The notes under the pieces were generated by a model. That model made no database searches. It saw only the letters and a list, made by a program, of their open reading frames with translations, and had not been told where the DNA came from. Below, piece after piece: positions 36,892 through 44,263 of a stretch of DNA of 64,000 nucleotides. Position 1 is the first letter of the stretch. Each line of letters begins with the position of its first letter. Both the position numbers and the translations under genes were made by a program. The stretch spans positions 124,001 through 188,000 of the forward strand of contig JBHIYN010000010.1 in the NCBI GenBank assembly GCA_041984235.1, given 5' to 3'. Source of the stretch: JBHIYN01 sp041984235 (GTDB taxonomy: Bacteria > Pseudomonadota > Gammaproteobacteria > Ga0077536).

Positions 36892-37524
36892 TCAGCGCGG
36901 CAGTGCGCGACACGCGCCGAGCGAGTGTCGTGCGCACACGCGACCGTCGATCCAGATCGCGAAGTCGAGGCGTGCATCGCGCAGATCGGTGCCCATCAGC
37001 TGCGCGCCGGTGAGATCGGCGTAGCGCAGGTCGGCGCGTGCGAGACGGGCATGGTGCAGCATCACGCCACGCAGGCTGGCGCCGAGCAGGCGGGCGTCGC
37101 TGAGGTCGGCCAGCGCCAGATCGGCCGCGCCCAGGTCGGCGTAGGAGAGATCCGCCTTGCCGAGGCGGGCGCGCTGCAGCCGGGCCCCGCTCAGATCGGC
37201 GTTGCGCGCGGACAGGCGCCGCAGGTCGTTACCGCTGGCATCGATGCCGGGCTGCGCGCAGAAGTCCCACAGCCGACCCGCCGCCGGCGCCGCCGTGCAG
37301 TCCGCCTGGCTGACGGGCCGCCGCCCGGGGGCCAGCACGGCAACCAGTACGACCAGCCCGAGCAACGCGGCCAGCACCACCAGGGGGGTGCGCGAACGCG
37401 GCGCCGCCGTACCCAGCCCGCGCCACACCCGCCGCGAACGGGCATGTCGCGCACGCAGGCGTGTCGAGGCACGCGCGACATCGGCCGCGTCCGCGTCAGC
37501 GGCGGGCGGCGACGGCGATTGCAT
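36892..37524 (-). CDS. Membrane-anchored pentapeptide-repeat protein
   Basis: The ATG at 37524 gives 210 aa: a cytoplasmic Ala/Arg-rich head, one membrane segment (about residues 48-67, LVVLAALLGLVVLVAVLA), and from about residue 100 to 190 a run of A(D/R)L-type pentapeptide repeats (LSARNADLSGARLQRARLGK and so on) that fold as a right-handed beta helix. A Cys pair brackets the start of the outer domain (CTAAPAAGRLWDFC) and another lies at the end (VCARHSLGAC), fitting a periplasmic disulfide-stabilised domain. Function unknown. It converges on amrA with a three-base gap. Confidence 0.75.
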   Translation of the reverse strand: MQSPSPPAADADAADVARASTRLRARHARSRRVWRGLGTAAPRSRTPLVVLAALLGLVVLVAVLAPGRRPVSQADCTAAPAAGRLWDFCAQPGIDASGNDLRRLSARNADLSGARLQRARLGKADLSYADLGAADLALADLSDARLLGASLRGVMLHHARLARADLRYADLTGAQLMGTDLRDARLDFAIWIDGRVCARHSLGACRALPR

Positions 37525-37596
37525 GGAGCCGGATTCGGCCAACGTCGAGGTCCTCCCGGGGGTCAAGTTTCGTACCTGCGCGCCGCTCACAACAGG

Positions 37597-38925
37597 ATGC
37601 GCATCGATCTCGCACCGACGCTCCTGCCCGCACTCCAGGCTCGTGCCCCGGCGATCAGCGCCTGGAAACCCGGACAGGTACTCACGGCCGAGGTTATCGG
37701 CAAGGTTGCCGGGAACTACACCCGGCTCGACATCGGCGGCGAGCTGGTCGATGCACGCTCGCGCATGCCGTTGCAGCCCGGTACCGCGTTGCGCGTGACC
37801 GTGGTCGCCACCCAGCCGGCCGTGGTCCTGCGTGCCGGCCCGCCGACCGCACCACCATTGCCGGGCAGCGTGGAGCGTGCGCTCGCACGCCATGTCCCGC
37901 AACAGGGCACGTTGTCCGACGCCCTGCTCGCCCTGCGCACGCTGAGCAGCCGCGGCGGCGCGCCGCAGCCACCCGGGGCGCCGCCCGCTCCGCTGCCACG
38001 CGCATCCGCGCTGCCGGGTACCCCGCCCGCCGTCGCCGATCTCACCCGCGCCGCCCCCCTGCGGGCAGCGCTGGAAAGCGCGGCACAGCCGGTCGAAGCC
38101 AAGATCGCGGCACACCTGGCAGCGCCGCAGCACCAGCCGCTGGCCCCCCGCCTCGATGGTGACGTCCGCACCCAGCTTGCGCGCGTGGCGCTCGCGCTGC
38201 GTGCGCAGGCCGACGGACAGCCCCCCGTGCGGGCAGCGGCGGCCGACGCGCGGCCAGCGGACACACCGTCCGCACGGCCGCCGGGTCACCAGGCACCGGC
38301 AGCCCCGGCTGCAACGGCAGCGGGCACCCCGACGACGGCAGCGATGCCCGACCCGGCGCCGGCCCGTGGCGACCTGCAGCGCATGCCGCCGGCCGAACGC
38401 GCGCCGTCACCGGCACCGGCACCCGCCGCGGCCGAGCCCGCCAGCACCGACTCCCGCGCGCTGACCGACACGCGCCTGCGCGAGCTGGTCGATGGCGCCA
38501 TCGCGCGCATTCGCACCCAGCAGATCGCATCGCTGCAGCAGCCGGGACCTGCGCTGGCGCCCCTGCTGGTCGACCTGCCGGTGCGCGACGGCGATCGCGT
38601 CGACCTGTGGCATTTCGATTTCGAGCGCGACGGCGAAGCCGCATCCGAAGACGGCACGGCCGCGCGCGCCGCGGTCACGCTGACGCTGCAACTGTCCGAC
38701 ACGCACGCGGTGCATGCACGCATCGCGGTCCGCGGCGACAGTGTGAGCGTGCGCATCGGCGCCGACGAATCGGCCCTGCAGACATTGATGGCGCGCCACC
38801 GTGACACGCTGGCGCACAACCTTGCTCAGCGCGGACTGGAAGTCGCTGCAGTTACCGTCGGCGACGTCGCAACCCGGCACACCGTCCGCGATGTCGCCGC
38901 CGGGCTGGTCAACGAAGCGGTATGA
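37597..38925 (+). CDS. FliK-like hook-length control domain protein
   Basis: This 442-aa protein from ATG 37597 has an OB-like N-terminal region, a long Pro/Ala/Arg-rich disordered middle (about residues 85-310) and a C-terminal FliK domain (about 325-430: LLVDLPVRDGDRVDLWHFDFE, HARIAVRGDSVSVRIGADE, LAHNLAQRGLEVAAVTV). The middle is typical of molecular-ruler proteins. The next gene is a FlhB C-terminal homologue, with a four-base overlap. No other flagellar gene is nearby. The longer open frame upstream covers the pentapeptide gene and is not supported. Confidence 0.75.
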   Translation: MRIDLAPTLLPALQARAPAISAWKPGQVLTAEVIGKVAGNYTRLDIGGELVDARSRMPLQPGTALRVTVVATQPAVVLRAGPPTAPPLPGSVERALARHVPQQGTLSDALLALRTLSSRGGAPQPPGAPPAPLPRASALPGTPPAVADLTRAAPLRAALESAAQPVEAKIAAHLAAPQHQPLAPRLDGDVRTQLARVALALRAQADGQPPVRAAAADARPADTPSARPPGHQAPAAPAATAAGTPTTAAMPDPAPARGDLQRMPPAERAPSPAPAPAAAEPASTDSRALTDTRLRELVDGAIARIRTQQIASLQQPGPALAPLLVDLPVRDGDRVDLWHFDFERDGEAASEDGTAARAAVTLTLQLSDTHAVHARIAVRGDSVSVRIGADESALQTLMARHRDTLAHNLAQRGLEVAAVTVGDVATRHTVRDVAAGLVNEAV

Positions 38926-39224
38926 GCACGCGCACCTCGCCCGGCATCGCCGTCGCCCTGCACTGGGATGGCAACGCCGCACCTCGGGTCACGGCCAAGG
39001 GTCGCGGCGAGCTGGCGCACAGCATCATCGAGTGCGCGCGCGAGCACGGTGTACCGTTGGACGAAGACCCTGAGCTGGTCGAGTTGCTCGCGACGGTGGA
39101 TATCGGGTCCACCATTCCGGAGTCGTTGTTCGTCGCCGTCGCCGAGGTGATCGCCTTCGCCTACAGCCTGCGCGCCGAGCTGCCCGCGCACCTGACCCGC
39201 GCCGGCCACGACACCGGCGCCTGA
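38922..39224 (+). CDS. Stand-alone FlhB C-terminal domain protein
   Basis: This 100-aa protein matches the cytoplasmic domain of FlhB/YscU export-switch proteins: IAVALHWDGNAAPRVTAKGRGELAHSIIE, EHGVPLDEDPELVELLATVDIGSTIPESLFVAVAEVIAFAY. It lacks the membrane part, and the NPTH autocleavage site is absent because the protein begins just after it. Such FhlB/YlqH-type proteins can replace the cleaved FlhB fragment. Its ATG overlaps the stop of the FliK-like gene, so the pair is a functional unit. Confidence 0.85.
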   Translation: MSTRTSPGIAVALHWDGNAAPRVTAKGRGELAHSIIECAREHGVPLDEDPELVELLATVDIGSTIPESLFVAVAEVIAFAYSLRAELPAHLTRAGHDTGA

Positions 39225-39234
39225 TCCGGGCACG

Positions 39235-39819
39235 TCACGGTGCCGTTGCGCGCGCCCGCGCCGCGGCCGCCGCGGCCGCGTTGCCGCGCGCAGCTTCGAT
39301 GTCCCCGATCAGCGTCCAGGTTTCGCGTTGCTCCGGGGCGAGGCTCTGCGCGCGCCGCGCCAGCGCCAGCGCCTGGTCGAAATCGCCCCGACGATAATGC
39401 GTGTAGGCGAGCTGGCGCCACAGGCCGTCGTCGCGTGGTTCGAGCTTGACCGCGCGCTCGAGCGCGGCGGCCGCGCGATCCCATTCGCCGCGCCCGGCCG
39501 ACTGCATCGCGGCCACCAGCAGCGACTGTGCCGCCGCACCGCGTGCCGGCGCGGCCGCGGCCGGCACGGAGGGCTGCACCGGGGGCGCGGGCTCGGCGAG
39601 CGCGAGCCTGTCGTCGGCAGGCGCAGCGGCGGGTGGTGTCGCGGGACGCTCGACCGCTTCCCGTGCCGCCGTCGCAGCCGGCAGCGCGACCGGAGATTCG
39701 AGCCGGTCCGCGCCGCGCTCCTCGATCGGCGCGCTGCGCGGCCCGGCACCGCCGGCGCAACCGCCCAGGCACAGCAGGCCGGCCAGTGCGATTAGCGTCT
39801 TGTCGTTTACTCGAACCAT
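39235..39819 (-). CDS. TPR-repeat lipoprotein
   Basis: The ATG at 39819 gives 194 aa with a clear lipoprotein signal: LIALAGLLCLGGCAGG, lipobox LGGC near residue 21. A Pro/Ala-rich linker follows to about residue 95. Two or three TPR units form the C-terminal part (AAAALERAVKLEPRDDGLWRQLAYTHYRRGDFDQALALARRAQSLAPEQRETW). It starts inside the last codons of mrcB (13-base overlap), so it is cotranslated with PBP1B. That position suggests an outer-membrane lipoprotein partner for PBP1B, comparable in place (not sequence) to LpoB; this is inference. Confidence 0.8.
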   Translation of the reverse strand: MVRVNDKTLIALAGLLCLGGCAGGAGPRSAPIEERGADRLESPVALPAATAAREAVERPATPPAAAPADDRLALAEPAPPVQPSVPAAAAPARGAAAQSLLVAAMQSAGRGEWDRAAAALERAVKLEPRDDGLWRQLAYTHYRRGDFDQALALARRAQSLAPEQRETWTLIGDIEAARGNAAAAAAARARATAP

Positions 39820-42173
39820 TGACGAACCCTGTCGAGCAGGCCTGGCCGGCGCACGGGTGCCGCGGCCGGCGGCTCGCCGTCGATGCAGGCGGTCATTATC
39901 GGCAAGCTCGAGTCCTGATGCACCGGGATGCGCTCGGCACTGACGCAATGCTCGGGCACCACCGCGGCACGGGTGAGATCCACGTACTGCCACGAAAGCT
40001 CCGCCGGCAGCGTGCTGTCGAGGGGCACCAGGCCGGAGTCGCGCAGTGCCGCGCTCCATACGCGCAGCGCGCCGCTGCTGCCGGTAAGGCCGGTAACCCC
40101 GTTGTCGTCACGCCCCACCCAGGTGACCGCGAGGCGGTTGCCGCCGAAGCCGACGAACCAGCTGTCGCGGTTGTCGTCGGAGGTCCCGGTCTTGCCGGCG
40201 AGCGGCTGTGCCTGCGGCAGCTCGTGCTGCAACCGGCGGGCGGTGCCGCGCGTCACCACGCGCGTCATCGCGTGCCGTGCCAGCGCCGCGGTCGCCGGCG
40301 CCATCACCGCGCGAACTTCCAGCCCGTAACGATTGAGCTTGCGCTGCTGCTGGTCGGTGACGTCGCTGATCGCACGCAGCGGCACCTGGAAGCCGTCATT
40401 GGCCAGCGCGGTGTAGACCGTCGCCAGCTCGTACGGTGACAGCTCCACCGCGCCGAGCAGGATCGCGGGCACCGCCTGCAGATCGGGACCGACCCCGTAG
40501 GCACGCAGGCAGTCGCGCACCTGCTCGAGACCGAGCGTGAGGCCGAGATTGACGGTCGCCAGGTTGAGTGAACGGGTCAACGCTTCGAGCAGGCTCAGGC
40601 GTCCGTATTCACGGCCGTCGAAGTTCTTCGGCTGCCATACCTTGCCGCGGGGATCGGTCCAGCTCACCGCACGATCCTCGAGCGGGCTCGCCAGCGTCCA
40701 GCGCCGCGGTTGCGCCAGCGCACAGGCATACACCAGCGGCTTGATCACCGAGCCGACCTGGCGCCTGGCGTCGAGCGCGCGATTGAATCCCGCGTAGGCG
40801 GCATCACGATCGCCGATCAGCGCGAGTACCTCGCCGGTGGCGGGATCGACGACGACCATCGCCGCCTGCAGTCCGCGCTGGCGCGCACCCTGCTCGATCG
40901 ACGCCAACGCCTCGCGCACGCCGCCCTCGACACCGGCCTGCAATACCGGGTCCAGGGTGGTGTAGATGTGCAGCCCGGCAGACTTGAGATCCTCGGCGCT
41001 GTAGTCGCGCAACAGCTGGCGCTGCACCAGCGCCATGAAAGCCGGGTTGGCACGCTGCTCGCGCTCGCCGCCGGCGCGCAGGCGTAGCGGGCGGGCGCGC
41101 GCGGCATCCAGCGCCGCCGCATCGAGCAGCCCCTGCCCGGCCATCACCTCCAGCACGACGTTGCGGCGCGCCAGCGCGGCCTGCGGATTACGCCGCGGAT
41201 CGAATGCGCTCGGCCCTTTCACCATGCCGATGAGCAGCGCCATCGACGCGGTGTCGAGCTCGGCCAGCGGCTTGCCGAAGTAGAACTGCGCGGCCAGTCC
41301 GAAGCCGTGTATCGCCCGGTTGCCGTCCTGTCCCAGGAACACCTCGTTGACGTAGGTCTCCAGGATCTGCTGCTTGGCATAGCGCAGCTCCAGCGACACC
41401 GCCATGATCATCTCGGTCAGCTTGCGCCGCAGGGTGCGCTCACGCGTCAGGTAGAAATTCTTGACCAGTTGCTGGGTCAGGGTGCTGCCGCCCTGGATGA
41501 TGCGCCCGGCGCGCAGGTTGGAGGCCATCGCGCGGGCAAGGCCAAAGAAGTCGATACCGTGGTGCTCGAAGAAGCGCCGGTCCTCCACGGCGGTCAGGGC
41601 GGCGACGAAGTGCTGCGGCAGATCCGTGTAGCGCAGCAACCTGCGGTCCTCGAAGCGACGCGGATTGATGGTCCCGATCTCTAGCGGCTCCAGGCGCAGC
41701 AGGTCGATCGGCTCCGCCGCATCGAGATCGTGCAGGGAAGCGACCGCGCCGTCGGCGAACCCCACGCGCACGCCGCGCGCGGGCTCCGGAAAGTCCCAGA
41801 ACGCATGGCCGCGTGAACGGAACTCGATGTGCGAAACCGACGCTGCGTACTGACCGCGGCGCGCCGGCGTACCGGTGCGCTGGTAACCGAGCTGCTCCAG
41901 CTCGCGCATGAGCCGTTCGCGTGTCACGTCAACGCCCGGGTAGAGCTCCAGTGCGCGCGCGTAGACGCGAGCGGGTAACGACCACTGGCGGGTCTCGAAG
42001 CTGCGGGCAACTTCGCGGTCGAGCCACAAGGCGTAACCGATGACGGCGAGGCCGCCCCACAGCAGCGCGTGGCGCGCGAAGAAGGCAAGGCGCGCGAACC
42101 ACGCCGGCCGGCGCCGCCGCGGCGCTTTGCCCGGGCGCCTGCGAGAAGCGGTTTTTTTCTTCGCCACAGCCAC
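39807..42173 (-). CDS. mrcB: Penicillin-binding protein 1B
   Basis: PBP1B polymerises and cross-links peptidoglycan. The 788-aa protein, from GTG 42173, has a basic cytoplasmic tail, a membrane segment (about 30-50), a UB2H-like domain (about 65-150), a GT51 glycosyltransferase with EDRRFFEHHGIDFFG and GGSTLTQQLVKN, and a transpeptidase with SVIKPLVY (SxxK), SLN and KTGTSDD. All catalytic motifs are intact. A GTG two codons later is equally possible as start. A TPR lipoprotein gene overlaps its 3' end. Confidence 0.95.
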   Translation of the reverse strand: MAVAKKKTASRRRPGKAPRRRRPAWFARLAFFARHALLWGGLAVIGYALWLDREVARSFETRQWSLPARVYARALELYPGVDVTRERLMRELEQLGYQRTGTPARRGQYAASVSHIEFRSRGHAFWDFPEPARGVRVGFADGAVASLHDLDAAEPIDLLRLEPLEIGTINPRRFEDRRLLRYTDLPQHFVAALTAVEDRRFFEHHGIDFFGLARAMASNLRAGRIIQGGSTLTQQLVKNFYLTRERTLRRKLTEMIMAVSLELRYAKQQILETYVNEVFLGQDGNRAIHGFGLAAQFYFGKPLAELDTASMALLIGMVKGPSAFDPRRNPQAALARRNVVLEVMAGQGLLDAAALDAARARPLRLRAGGEREQRANPAFMALVQRQLLRDYSAEDLKSAGLHIYTTLDPVLQAGVEGGVREALASIEQGARQRGLQAAMVVVDPATGEVLALIGDRDAAYAGFNRALDARRQVGSVIKPLVYACALAQPRRWTLASPLEDRAVSWTDPRGKVWQPKNFDGREYGRLSLLEALTRSLNLATVNLGLTLGLEQVRDCLRAYGVGPDLQAVPAILLGAVELSPYELATVYTALANDGFQVPLRAISDVTDQQQRKLNRYGLEVRAVMAPATAALARHAMTRVVTRGTARRLQHELPQAQPLAGKTGTSDDNRDSWFVGFGGNRLAVTWVGRDDNGVTGLTGSSGALRVWSAALRDSGLVPLDSTLPAELSWQYVDLTRAAVVPEHCVSAERIPVHQDSSLPIMTACIDGEPPAAAPVRRPGLLDRVRQWFE

Positions 42174-42210
42174 GTTCAGCGCCTGGCGCCCATGCTCAAC
42201 TTATTGATCG

Positions 42211-42243
42211 AAAAAAGAAAAAGCCCTTCACTGGGAAGGGCTT
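42211..42243 (-). terminator. Rho-independent terminator after the H1-like gene
   Basis: On the minus strand a perfect nine-base stem (GAAGCCCTT pairing; arms 42243-42235 and 42229-42221) with a five-base loop is followed by TTTCTTTTTT. It ends transcripts coming from the H1-like gene. It lies 75 bases after the stop of the -1-frame extension and just before the mrcB start. Confidence 0.85.
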
Positions 42244-42317
42244 CAAGTTGGGTCGCCAGGGTAGGGCCGGTGCCGGGAAAGCGGCTGCCCGGCGTGGCCC
42301 GTAAAGCGGTGTGGTGA

Positions 42318-42521
42318 CTATCGAAGCTTGTGCTTACGGTCGTATTCCCGCTCCCATTTCCTTGCGAATTTCTCTATAGCTCGTTTCATTGCAGCGCGCT
42401 TCGTCTGCTCGGCTTTCCTTAACCGGGCGGCCTCCTTGCGAGCAGCGAGTCTTGCACGGACTTCTGCTTTAGCCTCCTGCAGGCGCTCACGCTCGTCGGC
42501 TTGGCCGGCGCGCGCGCTTAC
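42318..42521 (-). other. Candidate -1-frame C-terminal extension of the H1-like protein
   Basis: Immediately after the H1-like stop, the -1 frame is open for 67 codons and ends at TAG 42320-42318. It reads VSARAGQADERERLQEAKAE... to KFARKWEREYDRKHKLR, a plausible charged helical protein. It has no Shine-Dalgarno or start codon of its own until an internal ATG at 42389. It is entered exactly by a -1 slip at the heptamer A AAA AAG (42527-42521). The codons include ATA, TTA, AGA and CTT, rare elsewhere in this G+C-rich window. It is either translated by frameshifting or is a former C-terminus cut off by loss of one A. A sequencing error in the A run is also possible. Confidence 0.65.
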
Positions 42522-42859
42522 TTTTTTCGAGCTGCTTTCTTCCTGGTCGCTTTCTTCCTGGTCGCCTTCTTCTTGGCGGCCTTCTTGCGCGTGGTCTTCT
42601 TGGCTACCTTTTTACGGGTCGCCTTCTTCTTGGCAGCTTTCTTGCGCGTCGCCTTTTTCTTGGCGGCTTTCTTACGCGTAGCCTTCTTCTTGGCTACCTT
42701 CTTCTTGGCGGTTTTCTTCCTTGTCGCCTTCTTGCGCGTGGCCTTCTTCTTGGCCGTCTTCTTCGCTACCTTCTTCTTCGCGGTCTTCTTACGAGCCGCG
42801 GAGACTTTCTTCTTTGCGGTCGACTTTTTCTTTGCCGCCTTCTTTTTTGCTTTCGCCAT
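42518..42859 (-). CDS. Histone H1-like lysine/alanine-rich DNA-binding protein
   Basis: The ATG at 42859 with a GGGGGG Shine-Dalgarno gives a 113-aa protein made almost wholly of Lys, Ala, Arg and Thr in repeats such as KKATRKKAAKKK. It resembles the tails of AlgP, HctB and Bordetella BpH1, which bind DNA without sequence specificity and compact the nucleoid. There is no globular domain, Trp or acidic residue. A TTG at 42877 is a less likely start. The reading frame stops at TAA right after CGA AAA AAG, where a -1 slip would add 67 residues (total about 180 aa). It is probably monocistronic with its own promoter and terminator. Confidence 0.85.
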   Translation of the reverse strand: MAKAKKKAAKKKSTAKKKVSAARKKTAKKKVAKKTAKKKATRKKATRKKTAKKKVAKKKATRKKAAKKKATRKKAAKKKATRKKVAKKTTRKKAAKKKATRKKATRKKAARKK

Positions 42860-42911
42860 ATTAAGGCCCCCCTTCAATGATTGAGGTTAAGAACGCAACA
42901 CCACAGTGGCT

Positions 42912-42940
42912 TATATACATCACTAAACGCGGTTCTGCAA
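42912..42940 (-). promoter_or_regulatory. Promoter for the H1-like gene
   Basis: On the minus strand TTGCAG (42940-42935) and TATATA (42917-42912) are 17 bases apart, inside an A/T-rich patch that includes a run of nine A on the same strand (42960-42952). The leader before the ATG would be about 45 bases. Confidence 0.65.
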
Positions 42941-43071
42941 ACTTCAATCGATTTTTTTTTCGAGCATGACCGTTAATCAAGTGTTGTGATTGCGCAACCA
43001 CTGCATGACCGACAAGCGTTCGCCGAAACGTCTTCGCGTTGCTTCTCCATACTCGAACAACACCCGCTTAC

Positions 43072-43722
43072 TCAGGCTTCCAGCGCGTCGAAGATCTTGT
43101 CGCGTATCTCCTGCACACCACCGATACCGTCGACGCGCACGTAAAGCATGCCGTCGTTCTCGCGCGCCAGGCGGGTATACCAATCGATCAGGGGCTTGGT
43201 CTGTTCGTGGTACACGGCGAGACGATTACGCACCGTCTCCTCCTTGTCATCGTCGCGCTGTACGAGGTCTTCCCCGGTGACGTCATCCTTGCCCTCCGCC
43301 TTGGGCGGGTTGAAGGTCACGTGGTAGGTACGGCCCGAACCGGGATGCACGCGGCGGCCGGACATGCGTTTGACGATCTCCTCGTCGTCGACGTCGATCT
43401 CGACGATGCGGTCGACCTCGATGCCGCTCGCGGCCAGGCCCTCGGCCTGCGCGATGGTGCGCGGGAAGCCGTCGAACAGGAAGCCCTTGCTGCAGTCCGC
43501 GTCCTTAACCCGCTCCCGGATCAGCCCGAGGATGATGTCGTCCGACACCAGGCCACCAGCATCCATGACCTTCTTCGCTTCGCGCCCGAGCTCGGTGCCG
43601 GCCTTGACCGCGGCGCGCAGCATGTCACCGGTCGAGATCTTCGGGATCCCGTAATGCTCGCAGATGAAATCGCCCTGCGTGCCCTTGCCCGCTCCCGGGC
43701 CCCCCAACAAGATAATTCGCAT
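43072..43722 (-). CDS. adk: Adenylate kinase
   Basis: Adk balances ATP, ADP and AMP. The 216-aa protein has the P-loop LGGPGAGKGTQ near residue 10, the AMP-binding KISTGDMLRAAV, DGFPRTIAQAEGL and the long-form LID (GRRVHPGSGRTYHVTFNPPK) without zinc cysteines, the usual proteobacterial type. The ATG at 43722 is preceded by a GGAG ribosome-binding site. It stands alone between the H1-like gene and a divergent Mth938-like gene. Confidence 0.97.
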   Translation of the reverse strand: MRIILLGGPGAGKGTQGDFICEHYGIPKISTGDMLRAAVKAGTELGREAKKVMDAGGLVSDDIILGLIRERVKDADCSKGFLFDGFPRTIAQAEGLAASGIEVDRIVEIDVDDEEIVKRMSGRRVHPGSGRTYHVTFNPPKAEGKDDVTGEDLVQRDDDKEETVRNRLAVYHEQTKPLIDWYTRLARENDGMLYVRVDGIGGVQEIRDKIFDALEA

Positions 43723-43820
43723 TCAGATTCTCCGTTATGAATAGTGGCGTGGTTCGAATTCAGCGGAGCGGTCCGCGCATGCTCACGGGCAGCATGCCGG
43801 CCGCGCCGGGAGCCGGTGGA

Positions 43821-43850
43821 TTCACACCACCTGCCCCGGGATCCTAAAAT
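43821..43850 (+). promoter_or_regulatory. Promoter for the Mth938-like gene
   Basis: TTCACA (43821-43826) and TAAAAT (43845-43850) are 18 bases apart, each matching the sigma70 consensus at five of six positions. Transcription would start about 25 bases before the ATG at 43883. Confidence 0.65.
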
Positions 43851-43882
43851 CATGATGCCTTACGGCAGGCATTCGTACCCAG

Positions 43883-44254
43883 ATGAAAATCAATCTCGAT
43901 AACGACCGCGACCCGTTCACCATATCGGCTTACGCCGAGGGCTGGATCCGTGTCGGCGAGCAGCGCATCGAGCGGCCCTGCGTGGTATCCGCCCGCGGTA
44001 TCGATACCGCGACGCTGCCGGCTGCGCCGGATGCGCTCGCTGTCACGCACCTCGATGCCATTATCGAGCTCGCTCCCGAGATCGTTCTGCTCGGTACCGG
44101 TGCGCGTCAGGTTTTTCCTCCTTTCGAGCTGACCGAACACCTGGCCGCGGCCGGTATCGCGCTCGAATCCATGGATACCGGCGCGGCCTGCCGGTCGTTC
44201 AATATCCTGCTCGCCGAGTCGCGCCCGGTGGTCGCCGCCTTGTACATGATCTGA
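43883..44254 (+). CDS. Mth938-like domain protein (DUF498)
   Basis: This 123-aa protein is a Mth938/Xcc1710-like domain, shown by INLDNDRDPFTISAYAEGWIRVG, the EIVLLGTGARQVFPP block and MDTGAACRSFNILLAESRPVVAAL. The family is widespread, related in fold to NDUFAF3, and its bacterial role is unclear. It is divergent from adk and converges on rpoS with a nine-base gap. Confidence 0.85.
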   Translation: MKINLDNDRDPFTISAYAEGWIRVGEQRIERPCVVSARGIDTATLPAAPDALAVTHLDAIIELAPEIVLLGTGARQVFPPFELTEHLAAAGIALESMDTGAACRSFNILLAESRPVVAALYMI

Positions 44255-44263
44255 GGGGGCCGC

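Noticed and set aside
36925..37596. N-terminal extension of the FliK-like frame
   Set aside because: This part is antisense to the pentapeptide-repeat gene and reads as a repetitive shadow. The ATG at 37597 begins the domain-like sequence.
42530..42850. Repeats resembling a CRISPR or minisatellite array
   Set aside because: The repeats are in-frame codons for KKATRKK/KKAAKKK units, with no unique spacers or palindromic repeat.
42977..43183. Small minus-strand ORF overlapping the adk 3' end
   Set aside because: Most of it lies over adk in another frame. The unique part (about 30 residues) has no start with ribosome-binding site and no recognisable similarity.
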